Shown here: one piece after another, positions 52,882 through 62,780 of the stretch | Layout of the letters: every line of letters starts with the position of its first letter | Numbering within the stretch: position 1 is the stretch's first letter | DNA from: Tatumella ptyseos ATCC 33301 | Lineage (GTDB): Bacteria; Pseudomonadota; Gammaproteobacteria; Enterobacterales; Enterobacteriaceae | Direction of reading: 5' to 3' | Length of the DNA stretch: 64,000 bases | Assembly (NCBI RefSeq): GCF_000735525.1 | Contig: NZ_JMPR01000033.1 | Span: forward strand, 1 to 64,000 | Program-made: the position numbers and the translations under genes | Notes under the pieces: model-generated | What the model was told of the DNA's origin: nothing | Databases searched by the model: none | What the model saw: the letters and a program-made list of their open reading frames with translations, nothing else

Positions 52882-53495
52882 TGAGTCGTTCTCCACAGCG
52901 TACGCGGGTTAAAGCAAAGCGCGGAACAAAGCGTCAGGATCACCACCAGACCGAAAAACAGGATCCCGGCCCGGGGCTCAGCCTCAGCCAGCCCGTTAAA
53001 ACGCACCAGACCGCACACGACGGCAACCACCACCACATCCAGCATCGACCAGTAACCCACCCACTCTATTGCCCGGTAAAGTCGGGTACGCCTGAGCCTT
53101 TGCTGTTCACTCAGTTGCCGGACATTCAGCAGCAGCCGGATCATCACCAAAAATTTCAGACAGGGGATCAGGACACTGGCAATAAAGATAATGGCGGCAA
53201 TTGCACAGGAGCCGCTGTGCCAGAAGTCAGCGACGCCCTGCAGGATAGTGCTTTCACTGCGCCGGCCAAACAGGGTAGTACTCATCACCGGCAGAAGGTT
53301 GGCCGGAAGATAGCAGAGCATGGCGGTGATCAGGCAGGCCAGGGAGGGGCTCAGACGATGATGTGGCTGAGCGATCAGGCTGTTACAGCGTACACAGCGC
53401 ACAACAGCACCATCTTCCGGCTGCAGGCGAAATGCCAGACCGCATTCGGAGCAGCTACAGACCGCCGGATGACGGGATAAAGAAATATTATTCAT
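52878..53495 (-). CDS. PqiA-type membrane protein, second half
   Basis: This 205-residue protein has a zinc-ribbon (CSCSECGLAF and CVRCNSL) followed by four membrane segments, the PqiA-domain layout. It corresponds to the C-terminal half of E. coli PqiA (417 residues with two such domains). It overlaps the first-half gene by 8 bp and pqiB by 4 bp. Because each part has its own zinc ribbon and start, this looks like two real genes. Confidence 0.88.
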   Translation of the reverse strand: MNNISLSRHPAVCSCSECGLAFRLQPEDGAVVRCVRCNSLIAQPHHRLSPSLACLITAMLCYLPANLLPVMSTTLFGRRSESTILQGVADFWHSGSCAIAAIIFIASVLIPCLKFLVMIRLLLNVRQLSEQQRLRRTRLYRAIEWVGYWSMLDVVVVAVVCGLVRFNGLAEAEPRAGILFFGLVVILTLCSALCFNPRTLWRTTQ

Positions 53496-54120
53496 GATGC
53501 GTTTTCACCTTGTGGCGGCGGGCAGAAAGCAGCGACCACAGAGGCTGCAGGTCATAGCTGTTAATAATGATCAGTAAAATCACAGAGGCCACCATCGCCG
53601 GGCTGCCGGGACCCGGTGCAACGTCGAGAAAAGAAGAGAGCTTCACTGCCGCGACCAGGAACCCTGAAACAATGACTTCCGCCATACTCCAGGGGTGCAA
53701 ACGTGCCAGTAGTTTCATCACGACCACAAATCCGGGCGCTGGCTGTCGGAGACGGGCAAACAGCAGCACCCAGCCGGTGAGCAGGATTTGTATTAACGGC
53801 ACGCCGATCAGCAGGCCTGCCGTCAGGATCCCGGTAAGCACCGAAAAGCTCCCGGTGATCGCCAGAATGCCTTGTAACAGCGTGACACTGCGGGTCAGCC
53901 CGTGAGCCGTCACTGTCATCACCGGCATCAGGTTTGCTATCAGGAAGGTCACCAGCGCTGCGAAACAGAAAGGCAGCAGATCCTGCAGGGTAAATGCACT
54001 CCTGCGGTAAAGGACAGTCGCGCAGCGCCGGCATTGCAGGCTGGCTTTCCGGTCAGAAAGCCGGTAACGGTAAACGCTTTCGCAACAGGGACAGACGATG
54101 AGATGCGGGTAAATTTTCAT
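53488..54120 (-). CDS. PqiA-type membrane protein, first half
   Basis: This 210-residue protein has an N-terminal zinc ribbon (CPCCESVYRY and CRRCATVL), then four hydrophobic segments with LIANLMPVMTVTAHGLTRSVTLLQGI, the conserved PqiA-domain core. First gene of the pqi operon; its start at 54120 leaves 126 bp to the DUF3313 lipoprotein gene. PqiA is thought to supply lipid to the PqiBC tunnel. Confidence 0.88.
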   Translation of the reverse strand: MKIYPHLIVCPCCESVYRYRLSDRKASLQCRRCATVLYRRSAFTLQDLLPFCFAALVTFLIANLMPVMTVTAHGLTRSVTLLQGILAITGSFSVLTGILTAGLLIGVPLIQILLTGWVLLFARLRQPAPGFVVVMKLLARLHPWSMAEVIVSGFLVAAVKLSSFLDVAPGPGSPAMVASVILLIIINSYDLQPLWSLLSARRHKVKTHHE

Positions 54121-54246
54121 AGCAGCTCTGAGGGGCCGGAGACGGGCTGCGGGCAGCGATATCCGGTGTCCCCGGAATACGTTACCCTCAGATCCGTGCT
54201 GTCAGTGGGAGATCCGCCCCCGGGCCTGGCCCGGGGGCGGGCAGCC

Positions 54247-54909
54247 TTATTTCAGTAATTCAAGTAACTGATCGGCACCCTTATCGATACCGGTTTCTGC
54301 GGCACTCATCGAACCGAAGGTTGCGCCGATATTCATGGCATTCGGATACTGATGGGTAATATAGGAGCCAAGCAGTTGATTTGTGCTGGCGTCATAAATT
54401 TCAGCGGCGTAATTCACTGAACCGCTAAACATTCCCCGGCCGCCACGGATAGACTGCACGATATTATAGGGGCCGCCGGCCAGATCAAACTTAGTGACGG
54501 TACCGACCACCTGTGTGGTTGTGGCAGCTCCGGTCAGCGTAAGCTTCAGACGCAGGGTGCCGGGGGTGGCTTCGGTAGTTTCGACAAACCTTTCGCGCAG
54601 CGTTTCAGCAAATTTATTCTGCATATAGCGGGCGAGATCCTGACGATCGGACTGTGACAGGTCACCGAACTGGTTGTCTGTTCCCTGATAAACGGTGACC
54701 GGATCAATGATGATATTGCGGTATTTTTTCCAGTCAGTACGGGTCACAAAATGGTACGGAATTTTGTCAGCGTCTTTGCCGGTATTCACGGTCATCTGTG
54801 ATGCCGAACTTACCCCGGAATAGCGCGGTGGGGGATTACCGGCACAGCCTGCCAGCACAACAGCCACCAGCAATATCATCGATCGTGAAGCCCGCGGGAA
54901 TGTCATCAT
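54247..54909 (-). CDS. DUF3313-like lipoprotein
   Basis: This 220-residue lipoprotein has a lipobox LAGC at about residue 22 and a body resembling DUF3313 (IIIDPVTVYQG, LARYMQNKFAETLRERF, GTLRLKLTLTGAATTT, SVNYAAEIYDASTNQLLGSYI). The ATG at 54909 has CAGGA upstream and a signal peptide directly after it; the longer frame from 55047 buries the signal. Same strand as the pqi genes, 126 bp ahead, so co-transcription is possible. Function unknown. Confidence 0.82.
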   Translation of the reverse strand: MMTFPRASRSMILLVAVVLAGCAGNPPPRYSGVSSASQMTVNTGKDADKIPYHFVTRTDWKKYRNIIIDPVTVYQGTDNQFGDLSQSDRQDLARYMQNKFAETLRERFVETTEATPGTLRLKLTLTGAATTTQVVGTVTKFDLAGGPYNIVQSIRGGRGMFSGSVNYAAEIYDASTNQLLGSYITHQYPNAMNIGATFGSMSAAETGIDKGADQLLELLK

Positions 54910-55478
54910 AGTTAAATATCCTGTAATTATTTGCCAGAGGTATGGATGAGTTACTGTGTCTTTAGTGATCCCCGTGATGGCGGGGATCAACCCGATCCTG
55001 TAATAACTGTACAGTCTAGTTTTGCATTGGCAGTGTAAAACTGTCAATCGGTGTTTCCGGATGTGTCATTCATCAGAAGAGTCGCTCCTTTTGTAGAGGG
55101 GTTTCATTTTAGTTGTTAAATATCATGGTGTTACTTTACTTTTATTGGCAGAGTACCGGGCAGGCAGAGAAGATAATGTAATGACTATGTAAGGACAAAC
55201 AGCAGGAAAGTGCGGGTCATAGTATAATTTCAGATAAATGAACCGAGGTGTACAGTTTTATTGCGGGGCAGCCGTCTGACACTGAGCGGCTTTATAGATC
55301 CGCTGAGCTTCCTGTCGGTACGCCCGCTATTTCTGTTGAATGGAGGTTATATGCTAAGAAGAGTAATGAATGGCAACCGCCGTTTTTTCGTTCTTATCGT
55401 TACCAGGTTTTGACTACAACATTTGTCGCGAAGATATTAATCACGTCTATCTGATCAGGGGGAAGTGTCAGGCGTTAA
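54910..55478. other. Intergenic, no gene recognised
   Basis: AT-rich in the middle. A 68-codon plus-strand frame at 55248-55454 has no ribosome site or family match. The promoter of the lipoprotein/pqi genes should lie at its left end. Confidence 0.45.
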
Positions 55479-56342
55479 TCAGCCCGGATATTGACTGCTG
55501 AGAACTGAGAACAGAAGGCGAAAGAGTTTATCACTGACAGATTCGGGTCTTGCCATTAAAATAATATTGCGTTCATATCCTTTGCCGACGGGTAACTGAG
55601 TGAGTCCTGTCGCGATGGCAGAAAGTCCGGGCCAACGAGGAAGTAAGCTTATCCCCATTTTTTCCCTCACCAGAAGTGTAATAGCCTCGATACCTTCCAG
55701 TTCCAGCAACTGATTTGGCTGGAGAGCATTGTCATCCAGATATTGTTGTGCCAGACGCCCTCCCCATGAACCGGAGGCATAACGGATATAAGGTCTGGTT
55801 TGCAGTAAGTCAGACACATTACTCTCAGGCGTATCTGACAATAATATTAGCTCTTCAGCGTAAAGCTGTTGCCAGCGATAGCATTTAGGGATATCAAAGG
55901 GAGGCTGTACGATAATTGCCACATCGATAATTTCCTGTACCAACGCATCATAGAGTGCACTTGAGGTACCGGGGGTGATCTGTGGACGAATATCCGGCGC
56001 TTCATGGTGTAATGATAACAGGGCACGCGGGAGAATGCCTGTCAGTACCGTCGAAATAGAACCCATCTTCATGCTGCCACTGAGCGTATTTGTCTGAATA
56101 TCGCTACGCAGCAATTCGACATCACGGACAATACGCCTGGCTCTGGGTAATATGGCCATCGCGGCATCCGTGGGTTTTGCGGTATGTCCCATTCTGTTAA
56201 GTAATGTTGTACCGAGCATTTCCTCCAGTACCTGAATTCTCTGACTCACTGCGGCTGCGGTGATCCCTTGCTGACGGGATGCTTTGGCAATGGAACCACA
56301 TTCAATCGCTGAGATCAGACTTGCAAGGGCTTTGCTATCCAC
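55479..56342 (-). CDS. LysR-family regulator
   Basis: This 287-residue LysR regulator has the HTH LISAIECGSIAKASRQQGITAAAVSQRIQVLEEML (about 8-42) and effector domain following. Divergent from the VOC protein gene with 91 bp between, so regulation of that gene, and perhaps of the downstream aminotransferase/amidohydrolase genes, is likely. Ligand unknown. Confidence 0.9.
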   Translation of the reverse strand: MDSKALASLISAIECGSIAKASRQQGITAAAVSQRIQVLEEMLGTTLLNRMGHTAKPTDAAMAILPRARRIVRDVELLRSDIQTNTLSGSMKMGSISTVLTGILPRALLSLHHEAPDIRPQITPGTSSALYDALVQEIIDVAIIVQPPFDIPKCYRWQQLYAEELILLSDTPESNVSDLLQTRPYIRYASGSWGGRLAQQYLDDNALQPNQLLELEGIEAITLLVREKMGISLLPRWPGLSAIATGLTQLPVGKGYERNIILMARPESVSDKLFRLLFSVLSSQYPG

Positions 56343-56433
56343 AACTTTTCCTTACGAACGAATATATAAAAACATGCTATTTCTTTTGTACATGATTTGA
56401 GAAGCTCTCTCAATACCTGACCGGAGAAAGACG

Positions 56434-56847
56434 ATGAAATCAGTATTTCACCTTGCTTACCACGTTAACGATCTTGATGAGAGTCGCCAGTTTTATGGTG
56501 ATTTATTAGGGTGTACTGAGGGCCGGAGTACAGAAACCTGGGTGGATTTCGATTTTTTCGGACATCAGATATCCCTGCATTTAGGTGAGCCTTTTAAAAT
56601 TACACTTACAGGAAAAGTCGGTGACCATTGGGTCCCAATGCCTCATTTAGGGCTGGTACTGAGTCTTAACGAATGGCAAGTCATTGCCCGTAAACTACAG
56701 TCAGCGGCGATTGACTTTATTTTGCCACCCCAAAAACGATTTGCCGGGGAACCCGGGGAGCAATGGATTATGTTTTTTCAGGATCCCTCCGGAAACCCGA
56801 TAGAAATTAAGGGATTCGAAGATTCATCACAGTTATTCGCTCAATAG
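56434..56847 (+). CDS. VOC-family (glyoxalase/dioxygenase fold) protein
   Basis: This 137-residue protein has two beta-alpha-beta-beta-beta modules: FHLAYHVNDLDESRQFYGDLLGC in the first, and the second ends in MFFQDPSGNPIEIKGFED with the usual Glu metal ligand. A His near residue 10 and Glu near 127 could bind a metal. Family members include glyoxalase I, fosfomycin resistance proteins and extradiol dioxygenases. GGAGAAAG lies upstream. Confidence 0.87.
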   Translation: MKSVFHLAYHVNDLDESRQFYGDLLGCTEGRSTETWVDFDFFGHQISLHLGEPFKITLTGKVGDHWVPMPHLGLVLSLNEWQVIARKLQSAAIDFILPPQKRFAGEPGEQWIMFFQDPSGNPIEIKGFEDSSQLFAQ

Positions 56848-56992
56848 CAAGCTTGATTAAAAAATCTACGCTGGCATACCCGACATTATTATTGCCCGAC
56901 AAGGTCGGATTAAAAGATCAGGTGGATCCGGAGTCATCCTGCGTGTGCTCATTAAGGGTCTTACTTAGAAAATATCTTTGCAGGTATACAGA

Positions 56993-58210
56993 ATGTCTCA
57001 AAATAACACCGACAGCCGACTGGCAAAAAGAGTATCGCGTACAGAATTATCCATGACGGTGCAAATTGCACAACGCGCCCGTGAGTTACAAGCCAGCGGG
57101 AAGAAAATTATTAATATGGGTGCAGGAGAGCTGGATTTTGAGACTCCGGAGTACATCAAGCTCGGTGCCATTAAAGGCATTATTGAAGGGCAGACACGAT
57201 ACACTAATGTCAGGGGAACATCAGACCTGACGGAGGCTATCTGTCAGAAGTTTCTGGATGATAATCACCTTATCTATTCCGCCGCAGAGGTCATTACCGG
57301 AACAGGGGCAAAACAACTATTATTTAATGCATTTCAGGCAACGTTGAATGACGGCGATGAAGTGATTATCCCCGCACCTTACTGGGTTTCATACCCTGAA
57401 ATGGTACGATTAGCGGATGGGGTACCGGTAATCATTACCACTGCTGCAGAGCAGGGATATAAAATAACTCCTTCGCAATTGCTTAATAGTCTGACGCCGA
57501 AAACTAAGTGGTTACTGATCAATTCACCCGGTAATCCCAGCGGAGCTATTTATACCCGGCAGGAATTACTGGCTTTGGCCGCTGTACTAAAAGATTATCC
57601 TCAGGTGCTTGTCCTGTCAGACGATATTTATGAAGCAATTACCTTCGATGCTTCCTTTATTTCCTTTGCCACAGCCAACCCCGGTTTCAAAGAGCGTACC
57701 CTTACACTGAACGGTGTTTCGAAAGGTTATGCCATGACAGGCTGGCGTCTCGGTTATGCCGGCGGACCGGAATGGCTGATTCAGGCCATGGAAAAAATTC
57801 AGGCACAAAGTACTTCAAATGCAAGTTCTATCAGTCAGGCCGCAGCCACTGTCGCCCTGACGGGAAATCATTCCTTCCTGACCGTCTGGCGGGATATATT
57901 AAAGACCCGCCGCGATCATGCACTCGATATCCTGAATGCGTCACCTTACCTTAAGGCTGAAAAACCCCAGGGCGCTTTTTATTTATTTGTCGACTGCCGG
58001 TCAATATTCGGAAAAAGCCCTGAGGGCGGATCTCCTTTATTCAGCGATCAGGATATTGCCGGTTTTCTGATTGAGTTTGCCGGAGTGGCTGTCGTTCCCG
58101 GCAGTGCGTTTGGTATGCCGGGTCATTTCAGACTGGCATTCAGTATTAACAGTGAAGATCTGATGACAGCTTGCCGGGCCATTGTCGCCTCTGTGGAGAG
58201 ATTAAAATGA
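56993..58210 (+). CDS. Class I/II PLP-dependent aminotransferase
   Basis: This 405-residue aspartate-aminotransferase-fold enzyme of subgroup I has NSPGNPSGAIY (Asn binding PLP), DDIYEAI (Asp/Tyr), and the PLP lysine in LNGVSKGYAMTGWRLGY (about 240), with a C-terminal FRLAFS arginine for the substrate carboxylate. The start at 56993 has AGG upstream. Its stop overlaps the next gene's start (ATGA), coupling it to the M20 hydrolase. Likely converts an amino acid released by that hydrolase to its 2-oxo acid. Confidence 0.9.
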   Translation: MSQNNTDSRLAKRVSRTELSMTVQIAQRARELQASGKKIINMGAGELDFETPEYIKLGAIKGIIEGQTRYTNVRGTSDLTEAICQKFLDDNHLIYSAAEVITGTGAKQLLFNAFQATLNDGDEVIIPAPYWVSYPEMVRLADGVPVIITTAAEQGYKITPSQLLNSLTPKTKWLLINSPGNPSGAIYTRQELLALAAVLKDYPQVLVLSDDIYEAITFDASFISFATANPGFKERTLTLNGVSKGYAMTGWRLGYAGGPEWLIQAMEKIQAQSTSNASSISQAAATVALTGNHSFLTVWRDILKTRRDHALDILNASPYLKAEKPQGAFYLFVDCRSIFGKSPEGGSPLFSDQDIAGFLIEFAGVAVVPGSAFGMPGHFRLAFSINSEDLMTACRAIVASVERLK

Positions 58211-59490
58211 CGACAGAATTACTTCCAGTGCCAGATATGACTCTGGCGGCTGAATTATTTACACAACTTCAGGGCATGAGTTTTGATGGCAAAGGAATTA
58301 CCCGGGATGCGTATGGGCCCGGAGAGCAGCGTGCTCACGAACTGGTCAAACATCTGGCAGAAGTTGCCGGTTTTGAAGTCCTCACCGATGCCGCTCTCAA
58401 TCTCTATATTATTCTTCCGGGGCAAGACCGACAGGCCAGTAAGATTGTCGTTGGTTCACACCTGGACTCCGTGCCTGCAGGAGGAAATTATGATGGGGCC
58501 GCAGGCGTTCTGGCAGGACTCGCGATAATTTTTGGCTGGAAGAACGCCGGGCGGGTTCCTCCCTGTGATTTAATGGTCATTGCTATTCGGGCAGAGGAAA
58601 GTGCCTGGTTCCCGATTTCCTATCTTGGCAGTAAGGCTGTACTGGGCGAGCTTAATCCTACAGATCTTACGATACCCCGTAAGGATACCGGTATCGCTCT
58701 CCGGCAGCATATGATTGACTGCGGTGGTCAGCCGGATAAATTAATAAACGATCCTCCTTTATTTCATCGTACCGATTTTCGTGCATTTTTAGAAATACAT
58801 ATTGAACAAGGGCCAATACTTGAAAGTGCCGGTATTCCTGTGGGGATTGTCACCGGTATTTGTGGCAGCCTGCGTTATCGTTTTGCCAGAACGTACGGAC
58901 AATATGCGCATTCAGGGGCTTGTCCTTCCTATTGCCGACAAGATGCTGTTATTGCAACGGCTGAATTGGTGAGCGAAATGCATCGTTACTGGCATGCAAT
59001 GGAAAAAGAAGGTCACGAACTGACGGTAACTTTCGGTCGATTTTTTACTGATGCTGTTGATGCCGATATGAGTAAAGTGAGCGGGCTTGTCGATTTTTCC
59101 ATTGATTTCCGCTCCCGTGATCCTGAAACACTGGAAGTTATTCATACCCACCTGCAACAGACTGCTGATATTTTGGCTGAGAAACACGGGGTTCGTTTTG
59201 ATTTCGGCGCGCAGACGCGCAGTAAGCCCGCCAGGATGGATCCTGTCCTGGTGACGGCATTACAGGATGCTGCCCGGGAACTAAAAACTGAGGCACAATT
59301 GCTGAATAGTGGTGCCGGTCATGATTGTGCTCAGTTTGTTAGCTGTGGTGTGCCTGGCGTGATGTTGTTTATCCGAAATCAGAACGGCAGCCACAATCCT
59401 GATGAGGCGATGGAATTCACTGATTTTTGTTGTGCGGTGAGTGTGCTTAACCAGGCGATTTATAATCTCCTTTACACGGATCAAAACTGA
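58207..59490 (+). CDS. M20 amidohydrolase, hydantoinase/carbamoylase family
   Basis: This 427-residue enzyme of the allantoate amidohydrolase/N-carbamoyl-L-amino-acid hydrolase group has metal ligands in VVGSHLDSVPAGGNYDGAAGVLAGL (His, Asp) and IAIRAEESAWFPISYLGSK (Glu pair), with LEIHIEQGPILE and, near the C-terminus, GAGHDCAQF and RNQNGSHNPDEAME, the family's HD and H-N-P-x-E parts. The substrate may be an N-carbamoyl or other N-acyl amino acid. Coupled to the aminotransferase by ATGA overlap; convergent with the GntR gene and overlapping its 3' end by 10 bp. Confidence 0.9.
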   Translation: MTTELLPVPDMTLAAELFTQLQGMSFDGKGITRDAYGPGEQRAHELVKHLAEVAGFEVLTDAALNLYIILPGQDRQASKIVVGSHLDSVPAGGNYDGAAGVLAGLAIIFGWKNAGRVPPCDLMVIAIRAEESAWFPISYLGSKAVLGELNPTDLTIPRKDTGIALRQHMIDCGGQPDKLINDPPLFHRTDFRAFLEIHIEQGPILESAGIPVGIVTGICGSLRYRFARTYGQYAHSGACPSYCRQDAVIATAELVSEMHRYWHAMEKEGHELTVTFGRFFTDAVDADMSKVSGLVDFSIDFRSRDPETLEVIHTHLQQTADILAEKHGVRFDFGAQTRSKPARMDPVLVTALQDAARELKTEAQLLNSGAGHDCAQFVSCGVPGVMLFIRNQNGSHNPDEAMEFTDFCCAVSVLNQAIYNLLYTDQN

Positions 59491-60152
59491 TTCAGACGGC
59501 TGATGATACCATCGCGAATATGATCTATATGGGCAGCAACCAGACGTTGTGCTACTTCTGGTTGATTGTCCCTCAGCGCTTGTATAATTTGCAGATGCTC
59601 ACGGTGCCCTTCCTCAAAACGTTCCGGAGTGGCTGAAAGATTAAACATATGGGTCTTTAGCCGCAGGGTTTTAATATAATCGGCCATCATTTTGTTTCCG
59701 CAGTGGGAAGTAATAAGATCGTGAATTCTGGCATCCGCGGCCCAGTCATCGTCTGTCAAAGGAACTTTTTTAATCAATAAGCCCTCAATCAGAACCTGCA
59801 GGGTATCCAGTTCCCGGAGAGGGATTTTTCCTGTTGCCAGTCGGGTAGCCTCTGCTTCCAATACACGTCGTATATGCAGTGTCTCAATCAGTTCCTGAAT
59901 GGAGAATTCTTTAACAACGGAGGTGCGTCCCCCGTGTCTGGCAATAAACCCCTCATTTTCAAGGCGGCTTAGCGCGTTTCGTACAGGTGTCCTCGAAATA
60001 TGCAGCATTTCAGCCAGCCGTCGTTCCTGAAGTACGGTGTTGACAGCAAATTGACGATTAATAATGTTGTTTAAAATAATTTCGTAGGCTTTCTGGCTGA
60101 GGTTCTGTTCGCCATTATCTGCCTCCGGGATTAACTGGTCAGCAAGCGCCAT
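59481..60152 (-). CDS. GntR-family (FCD) regulator
   Basis: This 223-residue regulator has the winged HTH (LQERRLAEMLHISRTPVRNALSRLENEGFIARHGGRTSVV, about 41-80) and a helical FCD domain. It lies at the end of the ABC importer genes on the same strand and convergent with the amidohydrolase, so it probably controls this cluster. Confidence 0.9.
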   Translation of the reverse strand: MALADQLIPEADNGEQNLSQKAYEIILNNIINRQFAVNTVLQERRLAEMLHISRTPVRNALSRLENEGFIARHGGRTSVVKEFSIQELIETLHIRRVLEAEATRLATGKIPLRELDTLQVLIEGLLIKKVPLTDDDWAADARIHDLITSHCGNKMMADYIKTLRLKTHMFNLSATPERFEEGHREHLQIIQALRDNQPEVAQRLVAAHIDHIRDGIISRLNQF

Positions 60153-60285
60153 GATCGATTACTCATATTAAGATGAATGAATACACAGCGGCGGTCGTAT
60201 GAGGACCGCCAGAAGTGACAATAAGTGCTTTCAGAATGTTTGTGAAGTCTGCAACTGTAACCGGGTGCTCAGCGTCCGGAGAGGA

Positions 60286-61083
60286 TCACTGTGGTAGTGT
60301 ACGCACCGGGTCCTTAGGCGCAGGGTCGAAACCAATGATTGCAGACGTCACTTTGGCATAAGTACCGTCTTTTTTCATATCAGCAAGCGCCTTATTCACA
60401 GCCGCGACCAGGTGAGGTTTACCTTTAGCAAATGTAAAACCTTTCTGAACCTGACTCAGGTAGCCGGGAACCTGAACAAATGGCAGGTGATTATGGTTAA
60501 TCAGATAAGCATTACTTATTGAATCATTAATCACCCCATCGATATTATGATTTATCATATCCTGTACAGCTGAGGTGATATCACTGTAGTTTTTCAGATT
60601 GGCACCGTGGGCGATTGCCAGTTTGGCATAAGTGGATGACACCTGAGCACCGATAGTTTTTCCTTTCAGGTCATCCGGGCTTTTAATATCGGTATTTGCA
60701 GGCGCCATAATTCTTCCTCCTGATTCAATCCAGGCATCTGCATAGACCACAGATTTCTGACGTTCCGGAGTAATATCAATTGCAGCCATACTCATATCGA
60801 ACTTATTCGCTCTCAATCCGATGAGAATGGAGTCCCATTTTGTGACGACAGGAACAAGTTTGAGGTGTAAACGTTTGGCCACTTCAGACATAACAGCGAT
60901 TTCCAGACCGCCAATCTTTCCGTCCGGCCCGCGCATGCTGTAAGGAGGGTCAGTACCTTCAGTGGCAACAATAAGTTCACCGGGTTTCAGTAATTCGAGT
61001 TTATCGTTCTGATCTGCATAGACTGCAGAGGACCCCAAAAGACTGCTCAGGACAAAACCATAAATAAGCGATTTCATTTTCAT
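60286..61083 (-). CDS. Periplasmic amino-acid-binding protein
   Basis: This 265-residue SBP family 3 protein has a signal peptide (cleavage near VYA-DQN), then GELIVATEGTDPPYSMRGPDGKIGGLEIAVMSEVAKRL, a typical family 3 start, and ADMKKDGTYAKV near the end. Third gene of the permease/ATPase/SBP importer. Ligand unknown; the linked amidohydrolase and aminotransferase suggest an amino acid derivative. Confidence 0.9.
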   Translation of the reverse strand: MKMKSLIYGFVLSSLLGSSAVYADQNDKLELLKPGELIVATEGTDPPYSMRGPDGKIGGLEIAVMSEVAKRLHLKLVPVVTKWDSILIGLRANKFDMSMAAIDITPERQKSVVYADAWIESGGRIMAPANTDIKSPDDLKGKTIGAQVSSTYAKLAIAHGANLKNYSDITSAVQDMINHNIDGVINDSISNAYLINHNHLPFVQVPGYLSQVQKGFTFAKGKPHLVAAVNKALADMKKDGTYAKVTSAIIGFDPAPKDPVRTLPQ

Positions 61084-61128
61084 GCGATAACTCCTGTGAT
61101 GACAATAGAATAATGTGTATTTAAAAAG

Positions 61129-61785
61129 CTATTGATACCTTTCCTGGCGGCGTTCAATCCAGCTACTAAACTGCGTCAGCAGGGAGGTCATCAGCAGATA
61201 GATCACCGATGCTGCGATATAAAATTCAAAAGGACGGAATGTGCTGGAAATAATCGTTTGTGCATACAGGGTGACATCCATCACCGTAATTGTTGAAAGC
61301 AGGGAGGTATTTTTCAGAGCGGCAATTGCTTCGTTGGTGAGTGACGGAAGTACAATCCGGAATACCTGTGGCAGGATAATTCTGCGCATAACATCACTAC
61401 GTGACATACCGAGTGCATAAGACGTTTCGATCTGACTTTTGGGAATAGCATTGAGGCCGGAACGAAGAATTTCAGCCACATAAGCACCGCTATTCATTGC
61501 CAGTGCAATAACACCTGCGACAAAGGGAGAAAAACTCAGACCGAATTCCGGGACTCCGAAATAGATAATAAATACCTGTATTAAGGCCGGGGTTCCCCGA
61601 ATAAACCAAATATAAAATTCAGCAATCTTTCTGAAAAAGACAATTTCAGAACGTTTTGCCAGTGCGGCCAATAACCCAAAGACCCAACTAAGGATTATTG
61701 TCAGCAGAGTGATCGCGAGCACGGTTATCGCTGCCGTCAGAAACCCACGACCATAATCCTGTAGATCCTGATAAAATTGAATCAT
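61129..61785 (-). CDS. ABC importer permease (polar amino acid type)
   Basis: This 218-residue HisMQ-type permease has about five membrane segments and the EAA loop YALGMSRSDVMRRIILPQVFRIVLPSL. The start overlaps the ATPase stop by 4 bp. Confidence 0.92.
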   Translation of the reverse strand: MIQFYQDLQDYGRGFLTAAITVLAITLLTIILSWVFGLLAALAKRSEIVFFRKIAEFYIWFIRGTPALIQVFIIYFGVPEFGLSFSPFVAGVIALAMNSGAYVAEILRSGLNAIPKSQIETSYALGMSRSDVMRRIILPQVFRIVLPSLTNEAIAALKNTSLLSTITVMDVTLYAQTIISSTFRPFEFYIAASVIYLLMTSLLTQFSSWIERRQERYQ

Positions 61786-62585
61786 GCTGCATTTCCTTTA
61801 ATCGCTTTGATGTCGTCGTGTAAAATGCGGCTGAGAAATTGACGCAGACGCGGGCTTTCAGGCCGTGACAGAACTTCATCCGGCGTACCATCGACCGCCA
61901 TGACTCCCTGATCAAAAAACAACACCCGGGAGGATACCTCGCGGGCAAAAGCGATTTCATGGGTCACCAGCAGCATGGTCATTCCTTCTTCAGCCAGAGA
62001 CGCAATAAGGCCCAGCACCTCACCGACCAGTTCGGGGTCAAGGGCTGAAGTAGCCTCATCAAACAGCATCATCTTAGGTTTCATTGCCAGCGCACGAGCG
62101 ATAGCAACACGTTGCTGTTGTCCGCCGGATAAACGCGCCGGATATTGATCTCGTTTGTCGAACATTCCAACACGCTCAAGTAGTTCATTTGCGATACTGA
62201 TAGCTTCCGGACGTGATAATTTTTTGACCCTCATGGGCGCTTCAATAACATTTTCCAGAACCGTTTTATGTGGCCAGAGGTGGTAGTTCTGAAAAACCAT
62301 CCCTATCTGCTGACGTAACATCTGAAGTTGTTGTTTATCCGGTTGATCACGAGCGCCATCACGAAAATCAAAGGAAAATTCTCCAAAGTTCATAAATCCG
62401 CTCTGTGGCATTTCCATGACATTGAGGCAGCGTAAAAATGTACTTTTACCTGAGCCACTTGCTCCGATAATGGAGACCACTTCACCCGGATAAACCTCCA
62501 GGGCCACGTTCTTTAATACATGAAGCTCACCATAACTTTTATTAAGTTCACGTATTTTTAGTAAAGGTTGTCGGGCTTCGTACAT
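61782..62585 (-). CDS. ABC importer ATPase (polar amino acid type)
   Basis: This 267-residue ATPase has Walker A GASGSGKSTFLRCL, signature LSGGQQQRVAIARAL, Walker B MMLFDEATSALD and switch His in LLVTHEIAFA. The ATG at 62585 is chosen over 62603 because GAGGA lies 8 bases upstream of it. The aspartate-proline-threonine of the usual DEPTSALD is DEATSALD here, a common variant. Confidence 0.92.
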   Translation of the reverse strand: MYEARQPLLKIRELNKSYGELHVLKNVALEVYPGEVVSIIGASGSGKSTFLRCLNVMEMPQSGFMNFGEFSFDFRDGARDQPDKQQLQMLRQQIGMVFQNYHLWPHKTVLENVIEAPMRVKKLSRPEAISIANELLERVGMFDKRDQYPARLSGGQQQRVAIARALAMKPKMMLFDEATSALDPELVGEVLGLIASLAEEGMTMLLVTHEIAFAREVSSRVLFFDQGVMAVDGTPDEVLSRPESPRLRQFLSRILHDDIKAIKGNAA

Positions 62586-62780
62586 TCGGCTGTTCCTCTG
62601 CATCTGAATACGGAAATTTTATCGTCAATAATCCGCGAGCTATCGTTCATCGGGGGGGAATAACAAGGACAATAATTTCTCTGGTAAAAACCCCTGATTT
62701 AGCCAAGAATGTTTTTTATTGGCATACCAAAGAAATGCAAAGAGAATGCCAATAATTTATTACCTGACGAGGATTAACTT

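Noticed and set aside
52878-54120. Frameshifted pqiA pseudogene
   Set aside because: Both parts start with complete zinc ribbons and have coupled start/stop codons, which fits two functional genes better than one broken gene.
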